Below are positions 48,346-61,751 of a stretch of 64,000 nucleotides of DNA, piece by piece; position 1 is the stretch's first letter; every line of letters starts with the position of its first letter. Where the stretch lies: positions 13,375,856 through 13,439,855 of the forward strand of contig NC_135246.1 of the NCBI RefSeq assembly GCF_947623445.1. Direction: 5' to 3'. Made by a program: the position numbers and the translations under genes. This stretch comes from Clavelina lepadiformis. Its lineage: Eukaryota > Chordata > Ascidiacea > Aplousobranchia > Clavelinidae. The notes below the pieces were generated by a model. The model was not told the origin of the DNA and made no database searches. It saw only the letters and a list, made by a program, of their open reading frames with translations.

Positions 48346-49496
48346 CGTTATATTTCTGAAAATTTTTTCTCTATTCGCAAAATTGTGAAACCTAAAGCTA
48401 CTATATCCGCGATAGTGATATTCGCCAGTATTGGTAGGTTGCGCTGTAAAGCTGCATGGTACCGTACATCGTGAAATGTTAGCAAGAAATTTGTGTCCTT
48501 TTATTAATAATTTTTTTCTAAATTCGTTTGCATGTACCCGTACCTTTATATAACTGAAAAACTATGCAATAACATTAGATATTTCTACAAAAGCAGTCCT
48601 AAAGGACTTTAAATAATAAACAGGTTGATATTCGTCTCGACTCTGTGATTAAGTCAATATTGAATTTACTGGAAAAACGAAGCACTTGCTCGAACTCTGA
48701 GTGCGCATTTACCAACGACCGGTTGATGACTTCTCAGAAGTCGAGTTACAAAAAACAGCAAAACAAATTTTCGGCAAGCTGTTTGCTTACTTCGATTACA
48801 GAAACTTGTAATTACACAAACTAGTGATTTTTACAGCATTCTGTTTTTAAAAACTAGGCCATTGTGTGATCCAAGTGCCAGTAACTTAACAATCATTAAC
48901 CAGTGTTAAAATAATTTCCGTTAGCTGAGCGTATATAGTTACATGCTTTACAAATATATTTTGCTAGCATGCTGAAATCAGCTACACCTTGTGTTCAACC
49001 ATCTAGCTCCAATACTACAACCAAAGTTCTTGTTACGGATTGGTATATAGGCTAATTAACAAACTGACTTGACTTGTACAATGTGTCCTTATAACTTTTC
49101 CATGTCATGAAAGCTTGTGTCCCTTGTGTTATGTCTGATGTATTATAGTTTAATGAAAACAAAGGGGTGTAATGTAGGCTACCGTTTGATATTAGCCTAC
49201 GTTGCATCCATGGAGATATAGCTCAACGCAATAATTTCAGGCGTACAAACGTGGTTGTCGTCACTTGTAGTTTTTAAATAAAAGCAGTCATGCAAAAAGG
49301 TTATAGAATAAATCCACACACTCAATGATTAACAGAGCAAAGGAATTTGTTTAGAATGTGGAATTTTGGTGTGCGGTGATGATGTCACTGATTCCTGAAA
49401 AATTTTGTGACATGGCGAGTTGTGCCGCGTCCAGTCCATCCTACACAACGTGACAGTGTGTTACAAGATACCTTTAGAGGAGTTGTGTCAAAATAA
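48346..49496. repeat. Spacer of unit E upstream of the intact ankyrin gene's 3' end
   Basis: Homologous to about 19776-20932 in the same orientation. No CYP4 copy accompanies it; the junction with the inverted unit lies at about 48345. No gene is seen. Confidence 0.7.
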
Positions 49497-51612
49497 TCAG
49501 GTAGAAAAATACTTTGCAGATACCCTGTCCTTCTCCATGGAGTTGACCCCAAATTCCAGTAGAACTTCGATGACGGTTACATGTCCATGATAAGCCGCCA
49601 CGTGTAAAGGATTATAGCCACACTAAAAGTTACGAATATTTAAGTCTCAGCATTGCAAAGTTGATTTCTATGTGTGATTTATAAATCGGTCCCATAACTT
49701 CCACCACACGGGCAAGCATTGATTTGTTTGATGGACCTACGGTGCGCGCGATGATCAGTACGAAAAAAACTCAGAAAACCTTTTCTTATAAGTATAAGTG
49801 CTTACGCTGAGCAAACCAGTATATGGAAGTTTCTTCAACAGACATCGGACTATGTTGTCGTTTCCTTTACTTGCAGCCTTAAACAGGGGAGTGACACCGT
49901 AATTGCTCCGAGACCTGCAAGAAAACGTAATACGTACAAGAGAAATTCTTGATTCACGGTATAATTGTTCAGTATAAAAGCACTATATTGTGAGGATATT
50001 TCAGTTAATCTATACTTTTTTCTTATACCTATCTGTATGCGCACCAGCATGGACAAGAAATTCTACTACATTGTAGTGATCCATTTGACAGGCAATCCAT
50101 AATGGAGATATACCGTCCTAAAAAGAAATTTCATCACAGCATAAGTGACAAGTCAATGCAGTGTAACTTTGTTCAAATTTTGCTTAACATTGATATTTAG
50201 CACATATGCAATGTATTAACAAGTGTTGTAAAGGTAACAAAACTTCCTGTTTGACATTTTGTTGTTACCTCTCTCCTGCGATTTATGTCCGCACGATGGT
50301 GCTCTAACACTTTTACAGTTTCCAGATGTCCGTTCTGCGATGCTATGAACGTTGGTGACGTCTTATCTTCAAGGGATAAGTTTACATTGGCCCCTTTTGA
50401 ACATAGCAGTTCCACAATATCGTTAAAACCCAATTGTGACGCAGAAAAAAGAGCCGTTCCTCCATTCTTTAAAATAAACGTCACTTCTCAGCTACATTAG
50501 CATAAGTATATGGATATCTTATAATCGTCCTACTACAGCAGTCAGCTGTTATTAACTTACGTGATTTTGGTCGTTTATTACAGCACCCTTGTTTATCAGT
50601 AGATTAACAATTATGTAGAAACCACCTTGAGATGCCAGATAAAGCGCTGTACACCCAGTCTGAATAAATACGTAAAACCTGGCTTTAGACGACATAGCCA
50701 GAGAGACGTGCTGCAGGACCCTAATTGCATGACCCAGTAGATGTTTTGGTGACTACTGTAAGTGTATATTGATAAATTATAAACGTGGTTATTTATACCA
50801 TTCGTTTGGAATTGACGGAAGCTCCCCTGTCAAGTAAGAATTCAACACAATTTCTGTAACCACCAACACATGCGAACATCAGAGCAGTCGTGTTCTCCTG
50901 CAGACAAACAGGCATGTGTGTTATGTTAGTTCTGCTAAATTATACAACTTAGATCTAATAAAATAACATCGGTTATCATCATTATGTGTGCAGAAAAATA
51001 AACACGCAGAAATTGTTGATTTATTTATGGAACATTTTTCCGTGTTGTCAAACACGTTCAAAAGTATACTGTAGGCCCTATATATGCGGTTCATCTTAAC
51101 ATGTCAACGGCTTATATAAACATCAACATAAAAAATGTTTATAGATACGCCATATTGTTGTTTTTTTGTAACGGTATCGTTGATGAAATGAGAAAAACAT
51201 TTCAATTATTCTTGTTAACCCGTCACAATTTATTTACGGAGGTGCCCTTTTTCACCTTACGTCACTGTTTACGCACGAGCATAACGTATTGACGTACAAA
51301 ACTTAGCAGCTGTCCCTTGCTCCCAGTTATTAATAACCGTGACTTACCATTTGTCATGAAGTAATTACTTCAATAGTTAAGAACATGTGAAAGTCTGCAC
51401 GTTTATGTCGTGCAAAACTTACCTCAGTCCGAGATCAAAAATTTCAACGACAACTAATACCAGCCAACAGACACGCAAACGGGCATACATACATACATAA
51501 AACCCAAACTCACCGAATCGCATGCATCCACACCGACTTCTCCCACATCTAATATCTGTTGGAGGAGTTGTATGTTTCCGTTACTCGCAGCGCCGTGTAA
51601 TGCTTCCGCCAT
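49497..51612 (-). CDS. Small ankyrin-repeat protein
   Basis: Seven exons: 51514-51612, 50799-50897, 50561-50659, 50269-50466, 50029-50117, 49806-49914, 49497-49622, joining in phase to 819 bases (272 residues). Exons 1-3 are each 99 bases, one 33-residue repeat each; exon 4 is 198 bases (two repeats), so repeats and exons coincide. The start MAEALHGAASNGNIQLLQQ resembles a capping ankyrin helix. Recognisable repeats include TALMFACVGGYRNCVEFLL, SPLWIACQMDHYNVVEFLV, TPLFKAASKGNDNIVRCLL and NPLHVAAYHGHVTVIEVLL. There is no other domain, signal peptide or membrane segment. It is probably a cytosolic or nuclear interaction scaffold; the partner is unknown. It is the only copy with exon 1; three other copies in the window are partial. 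Confidence 0.85.
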
Positions 51613-53900
51613 GGCCGGAACCGGCTGTAAACAGAAGTACAAAGTTTCATACGTGCACAAAACAGCGTATAGGCTGATCGACAGGCGTTGTTGGTATAAT
51701 ATGATATCAGAGTCTTTAACCTCGGACTGAGGAAAGCTTTTGCATCTTATAAATTCGGCGATGATTTCTCATCGCATTCATCAACATAAATACCTAAATA
51801 GGCTATTTTAATTTGTATACTTTACGATCACCATACTGCAAATGGATAATGGTGGGCTTACGTGTTAAAGCAGTATTTTTTATGCTTTCAATTTTGACAG
51901 ACAGAAAATATTGAACCAAAGACACAAGTTAGAGCGCTGTGTGAAGTAAATTCTGTCTGTAACATTTTTGCATATGAAAAAACGAATTATGACTGGATTA
52001 ACTATAGGAAAGACTAGAGAAAACTTAACTCTCCATAACCAACCGACATCACGTTATTAAATCAGCATATTACAGGTCTGGCCCTAGAGTCTAGGGCCTA
52101 GACAATGTTAAAAATTGTTTTAAGTTGTTTTATAACTTTAAATTTGTCCACATAACTTACCGTCTGGTGCAGTGACGTAAAGGAGTTGAGGGGTCAATCA
52201 ACAAAGCACAGCCAGAGTGTCCAGGTAAGCAGACAACCCTCCTGGTACGATTGTTGTTCAAGAAATCTCCGCTAGCAACTGTTCTTTCCTCTTTAAACAT
52301 TACTATCAGCTCAACTATGCAAGAAGCGTCACCTGCTTAAGCTATTTTGTGTAACTTAGGTATGATACGAAACACAAGAAGAGATTATTATTAAAAGACA
52401 ACAAGGCAAGCGATGGAGTATTACTTCTTACTGATTGAGTATTCTGGTAGTTCTAACCAGACAAGCCCAGAGCTAATTTAGGGCATACCTTACTAAAAGT
52501 TATATGCTCTCCAGGGACCAAAGGCTTATGCTTTTACACGAATGCTTTCCTATAAATACCACCGTTGGTCGTTTTTGGCTGACGTCACTTTATTTATTTA
52601 TCCTGGTCTTGGTATTTTCTTATCATACTGAACATCCGATACAATTTTCTTATCGTGTTTGATCATTAATGTAGATTATTTCATTCAATTTGTGTTAGGC
52701 TGGGCAAAACTACTCCGAGGCCAATTGTACTGCAAAACCTACAAACTCACCTACTACAACTAACTGCTGCAAACTACCTTCTACAGTACATTCAACAAAA
52801 TCAGTTAGTGAAAGTTTTTGTCTCACTTATTTTCCCTTTCTCTGACAAAAGTTTTGGTTTGAACATTTTCTTGAGATCCTCGTTGTTGTATGATCTCCTT
52901 CGTAGCAAATTTGTCATTGATTGTAATTTGGTGATATTTATGTATGTTGCGTGTTGGTTTTGCAAATACACGTGCGCTGAGTTCACTTTACTGTAAACTT
53001 GTAAAGTAAATATTGCGCCATAACAAGTACAGTACTATCAACGATTATATTGCTGCATACAAAACTTAAACACTGTTTGTTACAGAAACATGTAATATTA
53101 CATAAACCGTGATGTTGTCTGAACCGTGCTAACCAAATTTTAAAGTAAAATAAAAAACAGGATAAAGTTTGGCACTCTGAAGGTTAACTTTATATTTTTA
53201 TATTCATTTTAACTTCATAGTTTTTAAAAATATAAAGTTACCTTCAGAGTGCCAGACTATATCCTGTTTTGTTTTATTATATAAACCTTGTCTACATAAT
53301 TTCGTGGGGAGACTTCAGGAGCAGGCTACGCCATAATATTTTCACTATTTGTGTACTCTTATTCTACCTATCACAATATTTGGAGTTCGGATCTACAAGT
53401 TATGCAATTGTAGTGTAGTATAGCTTTTGGTAGGCTATCTGTTATTGTAATCTTTAAACACCAACATCATTTAATTCGACCCTCACTCCCCGCTTGAAAT
53501 CGGTAGTTTCTTTTTTGTTAAGTCGTCTTAAGTATATTTCAGTACAAATAAAAAAAAGTTGGATGGTTTGCAAGTTAGAAAGTAATTGGGCACATTCAGT
53601 GAATTTCCTCTGTGTTTTGGTCAATTTCCATCCGTATTTTGTCAATGAGGTGAACAGCATAGGATAGATTATTATTGCTTAGATGAGTCATCTATGTTGT
53701 GCTTTCCAATTCTTTATGGTTTATTTGCAAACTTGTTCATCTATTATTCTATTTTTTATTTATATGTTGGTCGCCAGCTTTTGTAAAACTAGCGAACAGT
53801 GTTCGCCAGACACTGTTTGCTAACTTGACTCAGTTTGGTTTTTAATCAACGGCCAATATACCATGCTATACCGGATTGCCCGTGCGTAAGTTAGTTAAGA
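51613..53900. other. Intergenic DNA between ankyrin gene and MTRR
   Basis: The two genes are transcribed divergently, so promoters of both lie here. Apart from a hairpin at 53147-53279 I see no gene. Short frames are not supported by codon pattern or homology. Confidence 0.5.
53147..53279. repeat. Near-perfect hairpin (MITE-like)
   Basis: Arms of about 54 bases (53147-53200 and 53224-53279) share aacaggata, ggcactctgaagg and aactttatattttta in inverse orientation around a 23-base loop. Probably a small palindromic MITE; no clear target duplication. Confidence 0.7.
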
Positions 53901-56900
53901 ATGACGACGACAAGACGGAAAATTGTGGTTTTATACGGGTCACAAACAGGTAAGGTAATTTGTTGTATGTAAAAAAGTGTTGCTCACTAGTAATATACAC
54001 GCGTACACAGAGGCGGGGTCATAACTTGTAACCAAAAGAACGGGTGCAGTAACCTGCTGTTTTCCAGTAACACCTATTTTTTTCTTGCCGCTCAGTGACT
54101 GAAAGTCGCTGTTTGTGACGTAATGAATAGCAGCTTAGTTTTTTAACAAAGTGAGCGGTTGATGTGGATTTTTCTGAGAAAAGTGTGCCTTGGTTTTTTT
54201 GAAAAGAATATAGGCCTATATGAGGATAGCGTAATTTGTGTTCAAGTGGACCTTGAATGCCTGATGATATAAACATAATAGTAAGCTGTCCTGTTTTCAG
54301 CAGCAATCAATAGTTGAGTTCTACTCGAGCAGTCACAGTCTGCAGCCTGTCAATTACAGTGCAACAACCAACTGCAAGGCCTGTGTTACTTAAGAAATTA
54401 CAGGCTGCTGTTCATTGTAAATCTCATAAACAGCAGCTTGTCAATTACTGAGCAGTAAAGAATAATGGGATGGTATTTGATAACGTGCTGTACAAACATA
54501 AAAAACACACATTTTTCTGATTACGACCCTGCCTCTTGAAACCACTTATCAGCAACTATGTGGCATCACCAATAACAGTGTGCTATACCGATCAGAAACC
54601 ACATAACTTCACTAATTGCAGGGTGCTGCTCGAAAACAGCAGGAGCTGCTGCAATTGGTGATGTCTGGAGAAAATTTTAACATGTGCTCAGTTAAACCTG
54701 TTAATGCGTACACACACATTCTGAGACAAATCATTGTATGTCAATCATTGCAAATCAATGACTGAACATGCACAGTTTCACATGTTAATTTCCAATAATA
54801 AACAAACCTGTTTACTTTAACACCAATTTATAATGAAAACTTGGACGGATGTACAGATCAAAATTTTAGATTTTGCACACAACTTCCCGATGTGACATTC
54901 TGATTTATATCATACAATACGCAACTTTCATATTTCTCTTGTACTTTTCTAAGTTAGCATTTTAGGGCTGTGGAGTTTAAAATATAAAGACTATACTATA
55001 CCTATACTTGTTGTACTTGATGTAGGGCAAGCTGAAACCATTGCAAATGGGATTCATGAAGATGCGGTTTATAACAATTATGATTCCAATGTTTTTTGTT
55101 TAAAAGAAGAAGGAAAGGAATTTGTAATCACTGATGTGACATGTGTAATTTTTGTCTGTTCTACAACAGGTATTGTACTAATTAATATAATATAAATAAG
55201 GATATGATTAAAGGAAATTATGTTTTGTGGAGCATTTTGGTGATAATCATGTGGAAGTGACACACATTGTTCTGAATACTAGGTGACGGAGATCCACCTG
55301 AAAATGCCCGTAAATTCATACGCTCAATTAATCGCAAAAGTCTTTCTGAAACTCATCTTTCGAAGTTGAATTATGCATTACTTGGGTTGGGTGACACAAA
55401 CTATTCAACTTTTTGTGGTGGCCCAAAGAAGTTGGAGAAGGCTCTCAAACAGAGAGGGGCCAAGAGCTTTTTCAAAACAGCTTATGCTGATGATGGCACA
55501 GACCTCGAGGACACAGTGGAGCCTTGGATAGAGGGGCTATGGCCTGCCTTAGATGTTTACTTCAGTTCACTGGGTACAATGCCTAATAATGTAATGGTTC
55601 GGAATGTGCAGTCTTGTGAGACAGTGAACCACACAAGAACGGAAGTGAATGATGTGAAGGCAGACATGGAAAATTTGGCGCTGAGTAAAGATAAAATACC
55701 AACAATTCCCAAAGATGATCCAAGCACTTCCAGCCTTCTTTCTAATATGACCAGTGTAGACTCATCACAGTCACTTTTGAATAGTTTTGAAACCGAAATT
55801 CCAAGTAATGAAATGCTCAATATGTCCTCTGCTCCATTTCCAGGAAGCGAAGAACTTGCCACCATTACTTTATCACCCCTCTCAAAGCAATGGATTGGCA
55901 TGAGGTTTGTTGATGCAGAAAGAATTTCGCTACAATCACAGGATTTTAAATATCAGAATGGTCATTCGTTTCCCTTGGCAACATCTGAAACGATATTAAC
56001 TAAACTTGTTGAAGCAAAGCAGCTTACAAGAGATGATGCAGTAAAAATTGCAATGGAAATAACTTTGAAAACAGAAGATCAATTTCCTTACCAACCTGGT
56101 GATTCAATTTCTGTCTGTTGTGAAAATCCGAAAGAGGAAGTCGATTGGTTGATCAGCAGGTAATAGTCACAGTTCATAAATACTACTTTGAAACTGCTTG
56201 AGATCTTGTAAATGTTACAATGAAATTTCGCTATCATTCCACTGAGTTTGCTTTTTTCAGGTTGTCCTTGAATGATGTTGCCGACAATGCTGCAGAGTTT
56301 TTCGTGCTGCCTAACAGCAGCAAAAAAGCTACCAATCCGTGTCCATATGTTCCAAGGATTTTTACAATTAGATATGCCTTTACCTATTGTATAGAAATAA
56401 GATCTGTACCGAAAAAAATGCTGCTTCGAAGTTTGGCTGAATATACCACAGATCAAAGCGAAATTCGTAGACTGCAAGAACTATCTAGCAAACAAGGAGG
56501 ACATGAATACGTTGCTCTAATCCGTGAGAAAAATGTCTGCATACTAGACTTACTGGCAGCATTTAAAACTTGCAGTCCGTCCTTTGAGTTGCTTGTTCAG
56601 CATCTACCTCGACTTATGCCGCGTCGATATTCTCTCATTAATTCACCTCTTGTCAGCAAGAATCATCTTTCTTTTGCTTTTAATGTAGTGAAATTTGAAA
56701 AAGACATTGGTCGTATGTATGCCAGAGATGGAATTTGCACAGGTTTTTTGCACAACCTTGGAAACGCTTCTTCAAATACCACAAATCAAAATATTTCACA
56801 GTTACCTTCCATTAAAGTCTTTCGCACAAAATCGACTGGTTTTTGTTTGCCGACTGATACTTCACCACCACTAGTTATGATTGGACCTGGCACTGGTGTT

Positions 56901-57326
56901 GCACCTTTTATTGGTTTTCTTCGTCACCTGGAGGCACTTTCTGCCCAAACAACTGACCGTTGGTTGTTTTATGGTTGCCGACATAAGGATCGAGATTACC
57001 TATATAAAGATGAGTTAGAGAGTTATTTAAATAAAGGAATTCTTTCAAGACTGTTGGTTGCGTTTTCGCGAGATCCCACATCATCTGAATCTCCTAAGTA
57101 TGTCCAAGATAACTTGAAATTGCACAGCTTGGACATAGCTAACCTTCTTTTCCAGAAGAGAGCAATATTCTATGTATGTGGTGATGCAAGAAACATGGCG
57201 AAAGATGTCCGGCAATGCATAATTGAGATAATCACAAAAGAAAGAAATTGCAGTGACAAGGAAGCTGTAGACTTGTTTAAACAAGTTTTAGATGAAAAAA
57301 GGTATAGGGAAGATATATGGGCATGA
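53901..57326 (+). CDS. MTRR: Methionine synthase reductase
   Basis: Cytosolic diflavin reductase that passes electrons from NADPH through FAD and FMN to reactivate cobalamin-dependent methionine synthase. Four exons (53901-53949, 55026-55169, 55283-56159, 56261-57326) join to 2136 bases, 711 residues, close to vertebrate MTRR. FMN domain: YGSQTGQAE near residue 12, STTGDGDPP near 62, LGLGDTNYSTFC. A Ser-rich linker follows. FAD domain: PRRYSLINSP near 476 and GICTGFLHNL. NADPH domain: IGPGTGVAPFIGFL near 563, FYGCRHKDRDYLY, YVQDNLK, YVCGDARNMAKDV and a C-terminal EKRYREDIWA. I preferred MTRR over NDOR1 or POR because of the insert SVPKKMLLRSLAEYT followed by RRLQELSSKQG, and the C-terminus. 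Convergent with DBT. Confidence 0.95.
54009..54537. mobile_element. Possible MITE in MTRR intron 1
   Basis: Inverted ends agaggcggggtcataac and gattacgaccctgcctct enclose about 530 bases rich in GCTGCTG/CAGCAG-type short inverted words. No clear target duplication was found. A transposon origin is likely but not proven. Confidence 0.45.
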
Positions 57327-58156
57327 AATACTTTTGATCACCAAAATCACACAGTTTTTATAATTGATCATCTTATACAATCTTTAATACTATGCAGATA
57401 TTTGTTTGTTTGTTTGTTTCAATTTTATGATGTCATGCTTTAACCTGATCAAGTAAAACTAATCATACAAGTAACATATATCCAATTATCCATGTAATCA
57501 TTCTATTCACCATTTATTAAAATATGTAAGCACAGCAGTATCTCCAACAACGCAATGACACATGTGCATAGTAAGAAAATATCAAATTGTGCTGGTGTGT
57601 GGAAATCGAAGTATAATTGGTTAAGTGTTTTATGCCTTTAACATAGTTACCCATGTTGGCTTTGCTTGTGCTTAAAAGTTTAGATCTGAGTTTCTAAGAC
57701 TTTTTTGCTAAACCCAAACGACGCAAAAATAAAAGCATAATCATGAGCAGTTGTGCGTTTAGCATTTTGTGTATATGCGAGATAAGAGAAAATGAAACAG
57801 CATATATGCAACAAAGCAATAATAGGTAAAAAGAAGGCTAGTATGATTCAAAACGCATTGATTAACATGCTACTTATTACTTTGCCATGTTAAACTTGAT
57901 CCAGGATTCTAAAAACCAAAATATTGTGGCTAGAAACTGTTTGCTTCACTAAATGTCATGGATTTCATATAGGTAAGTGGGTCATCTACAAAATGGTATT
58001 GTAGTGCACAGGACGTTATACGTGAACACAATTTGCTACTTTACTACGTTTATGCTCAAATGCTAATTAAATGTAAAAATAGCTGACAAGTTTGGTCTAC
58101 AATACTCTTGCAATTCTGAAGCAGATTAAAGCAATAAAAATTTCCACTAAAGGCTA
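57327..58156. other. Convergent 3' intergenic DNA, MTRR and DBT
   Basis: Contains 3' untranslated regions of both genes. AATAAA-type signals occur, for example near 57728 for MTRR. No gene or repeat is recognised. Confidence 0.5.
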
Positions 58157-60689
58157 TCATTTTAAATGCATCAACATCTTTGCAGGCTCTTCAAGATAGT
58201 CTTTAAGCTGATTAGAAAACCTCGCCATGGTTGCGCCTTCAATTACACGGTGATCTCCCGACCAACTGATGCACATGACATGTGCTTTGACAACATTTCC
58301 ATGGTAATCGAACCTTGGAAGGACCTGTTATGACAAAACTGATCATTGAAAAGTTCTGTGTTAACTCAAATATTAACAGTTACTTGACATGCAACCAAAC
58401 CCAAATTCTAAATTAAATGAATACAAAAATACTGATACCTGTATCCTGCCAAGGGCACCAATAGCTACTTGTGGGGGAAATATCACTGGTCTAGCATAGG
58501 TTCCACCAATCTAAATTCAAATTGAAAATCGCACAAATAAATTACAAAATCACCATGGGAATAATATTGAATCATAATTGTATCACTAAAAGTGCTTGCA
58601 GAAGACTTACGTTTCCTATGTTTGATAAGCTAAAGGACCCGCCAGCAATATCTGCAGGAGATATCTTATTGTTTAGTCCTGCTTCATGGAGCCTATTAAG
58701 TTCTGCAGTTATGTCAAGAATTGAAAGGTTTTGTACTTGTTTTATGCATGGCAGTAGCAACCCATGTGGCGTGTCCGTTGCAATGCAAATGTTGTGGTCA
58801 GCCTTTGATAAAAACACACAATTTTTGTTATTGAAAACTACAGTAGAATTATTGTTTGTTGTGTTATAATCAGAGCTAGGAGCCGGAGCTTTGCATTATC
58901 AAACAGAGCTGGAGCTGTATGTAAAATTCAGGTGGAGCTAAAGCCAGTTTTTTGATAGACAGCTCCAATTAATTTCATGAGATGCTGTTGCTATTGGCTG
59001 ATAACCATTTTGAATTCTTTGATTGTGTTGTTTTATACTTCAATTTTTAATATACTGTATTATCTCATATAATAAGTGCGTCTGCTATTTCGTAAGACTT
59101 TAAATTTGGGGTGATTACTGATCGAGGGCGACTATTAATGAAGTCGTTTACTATTCGAGAAAATACAGAGCTGGAGCATCATCTTCATGCTGGCTCTAAA
59201 GCCCTGGTTATAATCATGTTAAAAATGCATTGTTAGCAGTTGAACCAAATAAATGCTGTAGCAATGAATCACCTTAAATACTAAGTTATCTCCATCAATC
59301 TGTGAGTTAAGAATAGGATGTTCCTTAAGAGCTAATGAAGTTGCTTTGATAATAAAAGGCATATAAGATAGTTTCAAGCCAGTAGTGTGCTTCACTTCTT
59401 TCTTTAGCTTGTACCGCAAATCTACCAACTGACCTAAATCGAACTCATCGTCATATCCAAAATGTGGTATGGATAAAGATTCCTTCATACTGGTAAACAT
59501 AACCTATGATGCGAGAATATCATTAGATAAAAAGTCATTTGGAAACAAATCAGTGTCAAGCATATTTATTGGTTCTGACCTTTCTAATCCCTTTTATTGG
59601 TTCGATTCTGTCTTCAGCAAGTGGTGTAACTTTAGTAGAAGGAGGTGGAACTGTGGGTGGGGCAGTCAGTGAAGGCCCTGATTGGCCAATATAAAGTAAA
59701 ATGTCTTCCTTTAACACTCTGCCATCTTTGCCAGTTGCCTTAAAGTAAAAACCTGTATAGTCTCAAAACTAGTGCAATCAAAACCAACAACAGTTACTTA
59801 ATGCAGTACCTACCTTGATATCAGACAAACTAACATTGTGCTCTTTTGCCAGTCTCCTGACAGCTGGGGTGGCAAGCGCTTTGTCATGTACAACTTGAAC
59901 TGGAGCCTCGGTAACATTTTGAACATCTTGCACAGTAGTCTCAGATACAGTCTCTGCTAAAATCGCAATAAAACATCAATTTAAAAATTATTTATATATA
60001 TACAACATACGTCGTAGACACGATAAATGACCAAGCCCACAAAGCATAAAGCCAACAAGAAAAGCTAGCAGTGTATACCATACATACTTTCTGGGACTTT
60101 TTCTGTTGTGGCTTCATCATCTGCAACTTCAATATCAACTAACGTATCACCAACTTGGGCAACATCACCAACTTCATGATGTAACTTTTTCACAGTTCCA
60201 TCATATCGACTAGTGATTGTTACAGCTGCTTTATCACTTTGTACCTGTAGTCAAAAGGTCAAAACTTATGATGCATCAGAGTGCATAAAAGGATATGGAA
60301 CTGTCCGAACCACATGTAAATATGTAAAGTATAACTTATAAAATTTGTACAAAATCTTGCTAAGTAAAGGTTTCACTAACCTCGCAAATGTTGTCAAATT
60401 GTGAAACTTCATCACCAACGGCAACAAACCATTCCAACACTTCAACTTCTTTAATTCCTTCTCCAATATCTGACAGTTTAAATGGGACTACAGTGCAACA
60501 TACGTGTGATGAATGAAAGTTCCTTTTTACATATTGTACAGAATGGCAAGGACTTTTATTCATAAAAAGATATGATTTGGTTCCATTAATAGAGTAAGTT
60601 GAAAGCCGGCAGTATGACTGTGTACGGTTGGTATAACTTGGTTTCTTGAAGCGAGCAAATATATTTTTAATGATACGTCCACGATTCAT
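58157..60689 (-). CDS. DBT: Branched-chain 2-oxoacid dehydrogenase E2 (dihydrolipoyl transacylase)
   Basis: Mitochondrial core enzyme of the BCKDH complex, transferring branched acyl groups from lipoyl to CoA in Val/Leu/Ile breakdown. Eight exons: 60381-60689, 60088-60244, 59814-59956, 59580-59738, 59273-59503, 58611-58802, 58439-58510, 58157-58324; 1431 bases, 476 residues (human about 482). Order: basic Ser/Thr-rich N-terminus (mitochondrial presequence, to ~66), lipoyl domain ([17 protein letters not shown] with lipoyl Lys108), E1/E3-binding domain ([33 protein letters not shown]), catalytic domain ([30 protein letters not shown]). The active-site motif reads [14 protein letters not shown]: His446 is present, but the usual Asp of HxxxDG is Glu450. 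Otherwise the gene looks intact. Intron 5 contains a hAT MITE. Confidence 0.95.
58871..59206. mobile_element. hAT MITE in DBT intron 5, TSD gttataat
   Basis: Begins cagagctaggagccgg and ends ggctctaaagccctg, with identical 8-bp flanks gttataat at 58863-58870 and 59207-59214. The interior is rich in GAGCTGGAGC words. 336 bases, no coding capacity. Confidence 0.85.
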
Positions 60690-61540
60690 TTTGTAATTAT
60701 TATACGCTAAACTCTGACAATTTATTAAATATCACTTAATTGAATAAACTAGGCCTAACAACATCACCAATTATGACATTATGGACTCAAGTTGAAGTAC
60801 TGAATTAAAAATGCACACTACCATAGGTGGGCACAGCCATTGCTGAAAAAGCAGCTCATGGCTACAGTTAATTGATGGATGACATAGCACAGCCACTGTT
60901 ACCATGCAAAAATAAACCGCTATCAGTTTTGTGTTTTGTCTCACAGACTATGAAAAAATTTGCACAGATTCTTTTTCTAGAGTTTCAAACATTAGCTTGT
61001 AGGCTAGCACAAAAATTCATTTAAAAGTCGATTGAAGCAAATTAAATAAAGAAATTGTTCATCGTTGTTAATACCCAGCAAACAATGCTTTTTGCTTGTG
61101 AACACTTCTTGCTCAGCTATGCTGAGGTGCATTTTTTTCTTTTTTCACTTCTAAAGATTTCATGATTTATACCAGTACAGTATCCTAAAGCTAGGCCTAG
61201 TAACAATGATATAGTTTTATGAATGACATTAACTAAGAAAAAAATTTTAACCTATCATTTCTCAATACTCCATCGTGATAGAAGGGCAATAAAAAAAAGC
61301 CCACAGGCTCTGCTTTTTAAACAAAACAATTTAAAGTTTCACTGCCTCTTAAGATTAATGTGTTAGGGTTGGTGACCGTACTAACCTTCCATCGTTGTAA
61401 CACAATTGTAATTTAAACATTGCACATTTCAATCTCTCAGGGCTTTGCCGCTTTTTCGTTTTCGATCATTGTTTGTGAGTGTGTTTCTTGTTTGACCATT
61501 CTACAACGAGGTTAGCACTATACTTTTCACTACCCACATC
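60690..61540. other. Upstream region of DBT
   Basis: Should hold the DBT promoter. No TATA box at a convincing position, no gene and no repeat with clear ends were seen. Confidence 0.4.
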
Positions 61541-61751
61541 CCAGAGTGGAAAGCATGATGGCAACTGTACCCTAGACAGTTTTAAAAATGGTGCTTGCTG
61601 CACCCAAAAGTTTCAGATTTACCTCTGTAAAACAAAGCCCAAAACAAAACAAACTGTGCGCTTTGCCTACATAACTGCAAAATGCACGATTTGGGCCGTT
61701 CTGCACCCCAGAGATCTCATCTACAAGTGCCATGCATGCTTTCCACTCTGG
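61541..61751. repeat. Palindrome-ended repeat (ccagagtggaaagcatg)
   Basis: The left end ccagagtggaaagcatgatg and right end gcatgctttccactctgg are inverted copies over about 25 bases. An overlapping inverted pair, ccctagacag (61571) and cagtctaggg (near 61815), suggests nested palindromic elements. No target duplication is evident. Confidence 0.5.

Noticed and set aside
53901-57326. NDOR1 or cytochrome P450 reductase as the identity of the diflavin gene
   Set aside because: The RSVPKKMLLRSLAEYT segment, the RRLQELSSKQG block and the EKRYREDIWA C-terminus fit methionine synthase reductase; there is no N-terminal membrane anchor as in POR.
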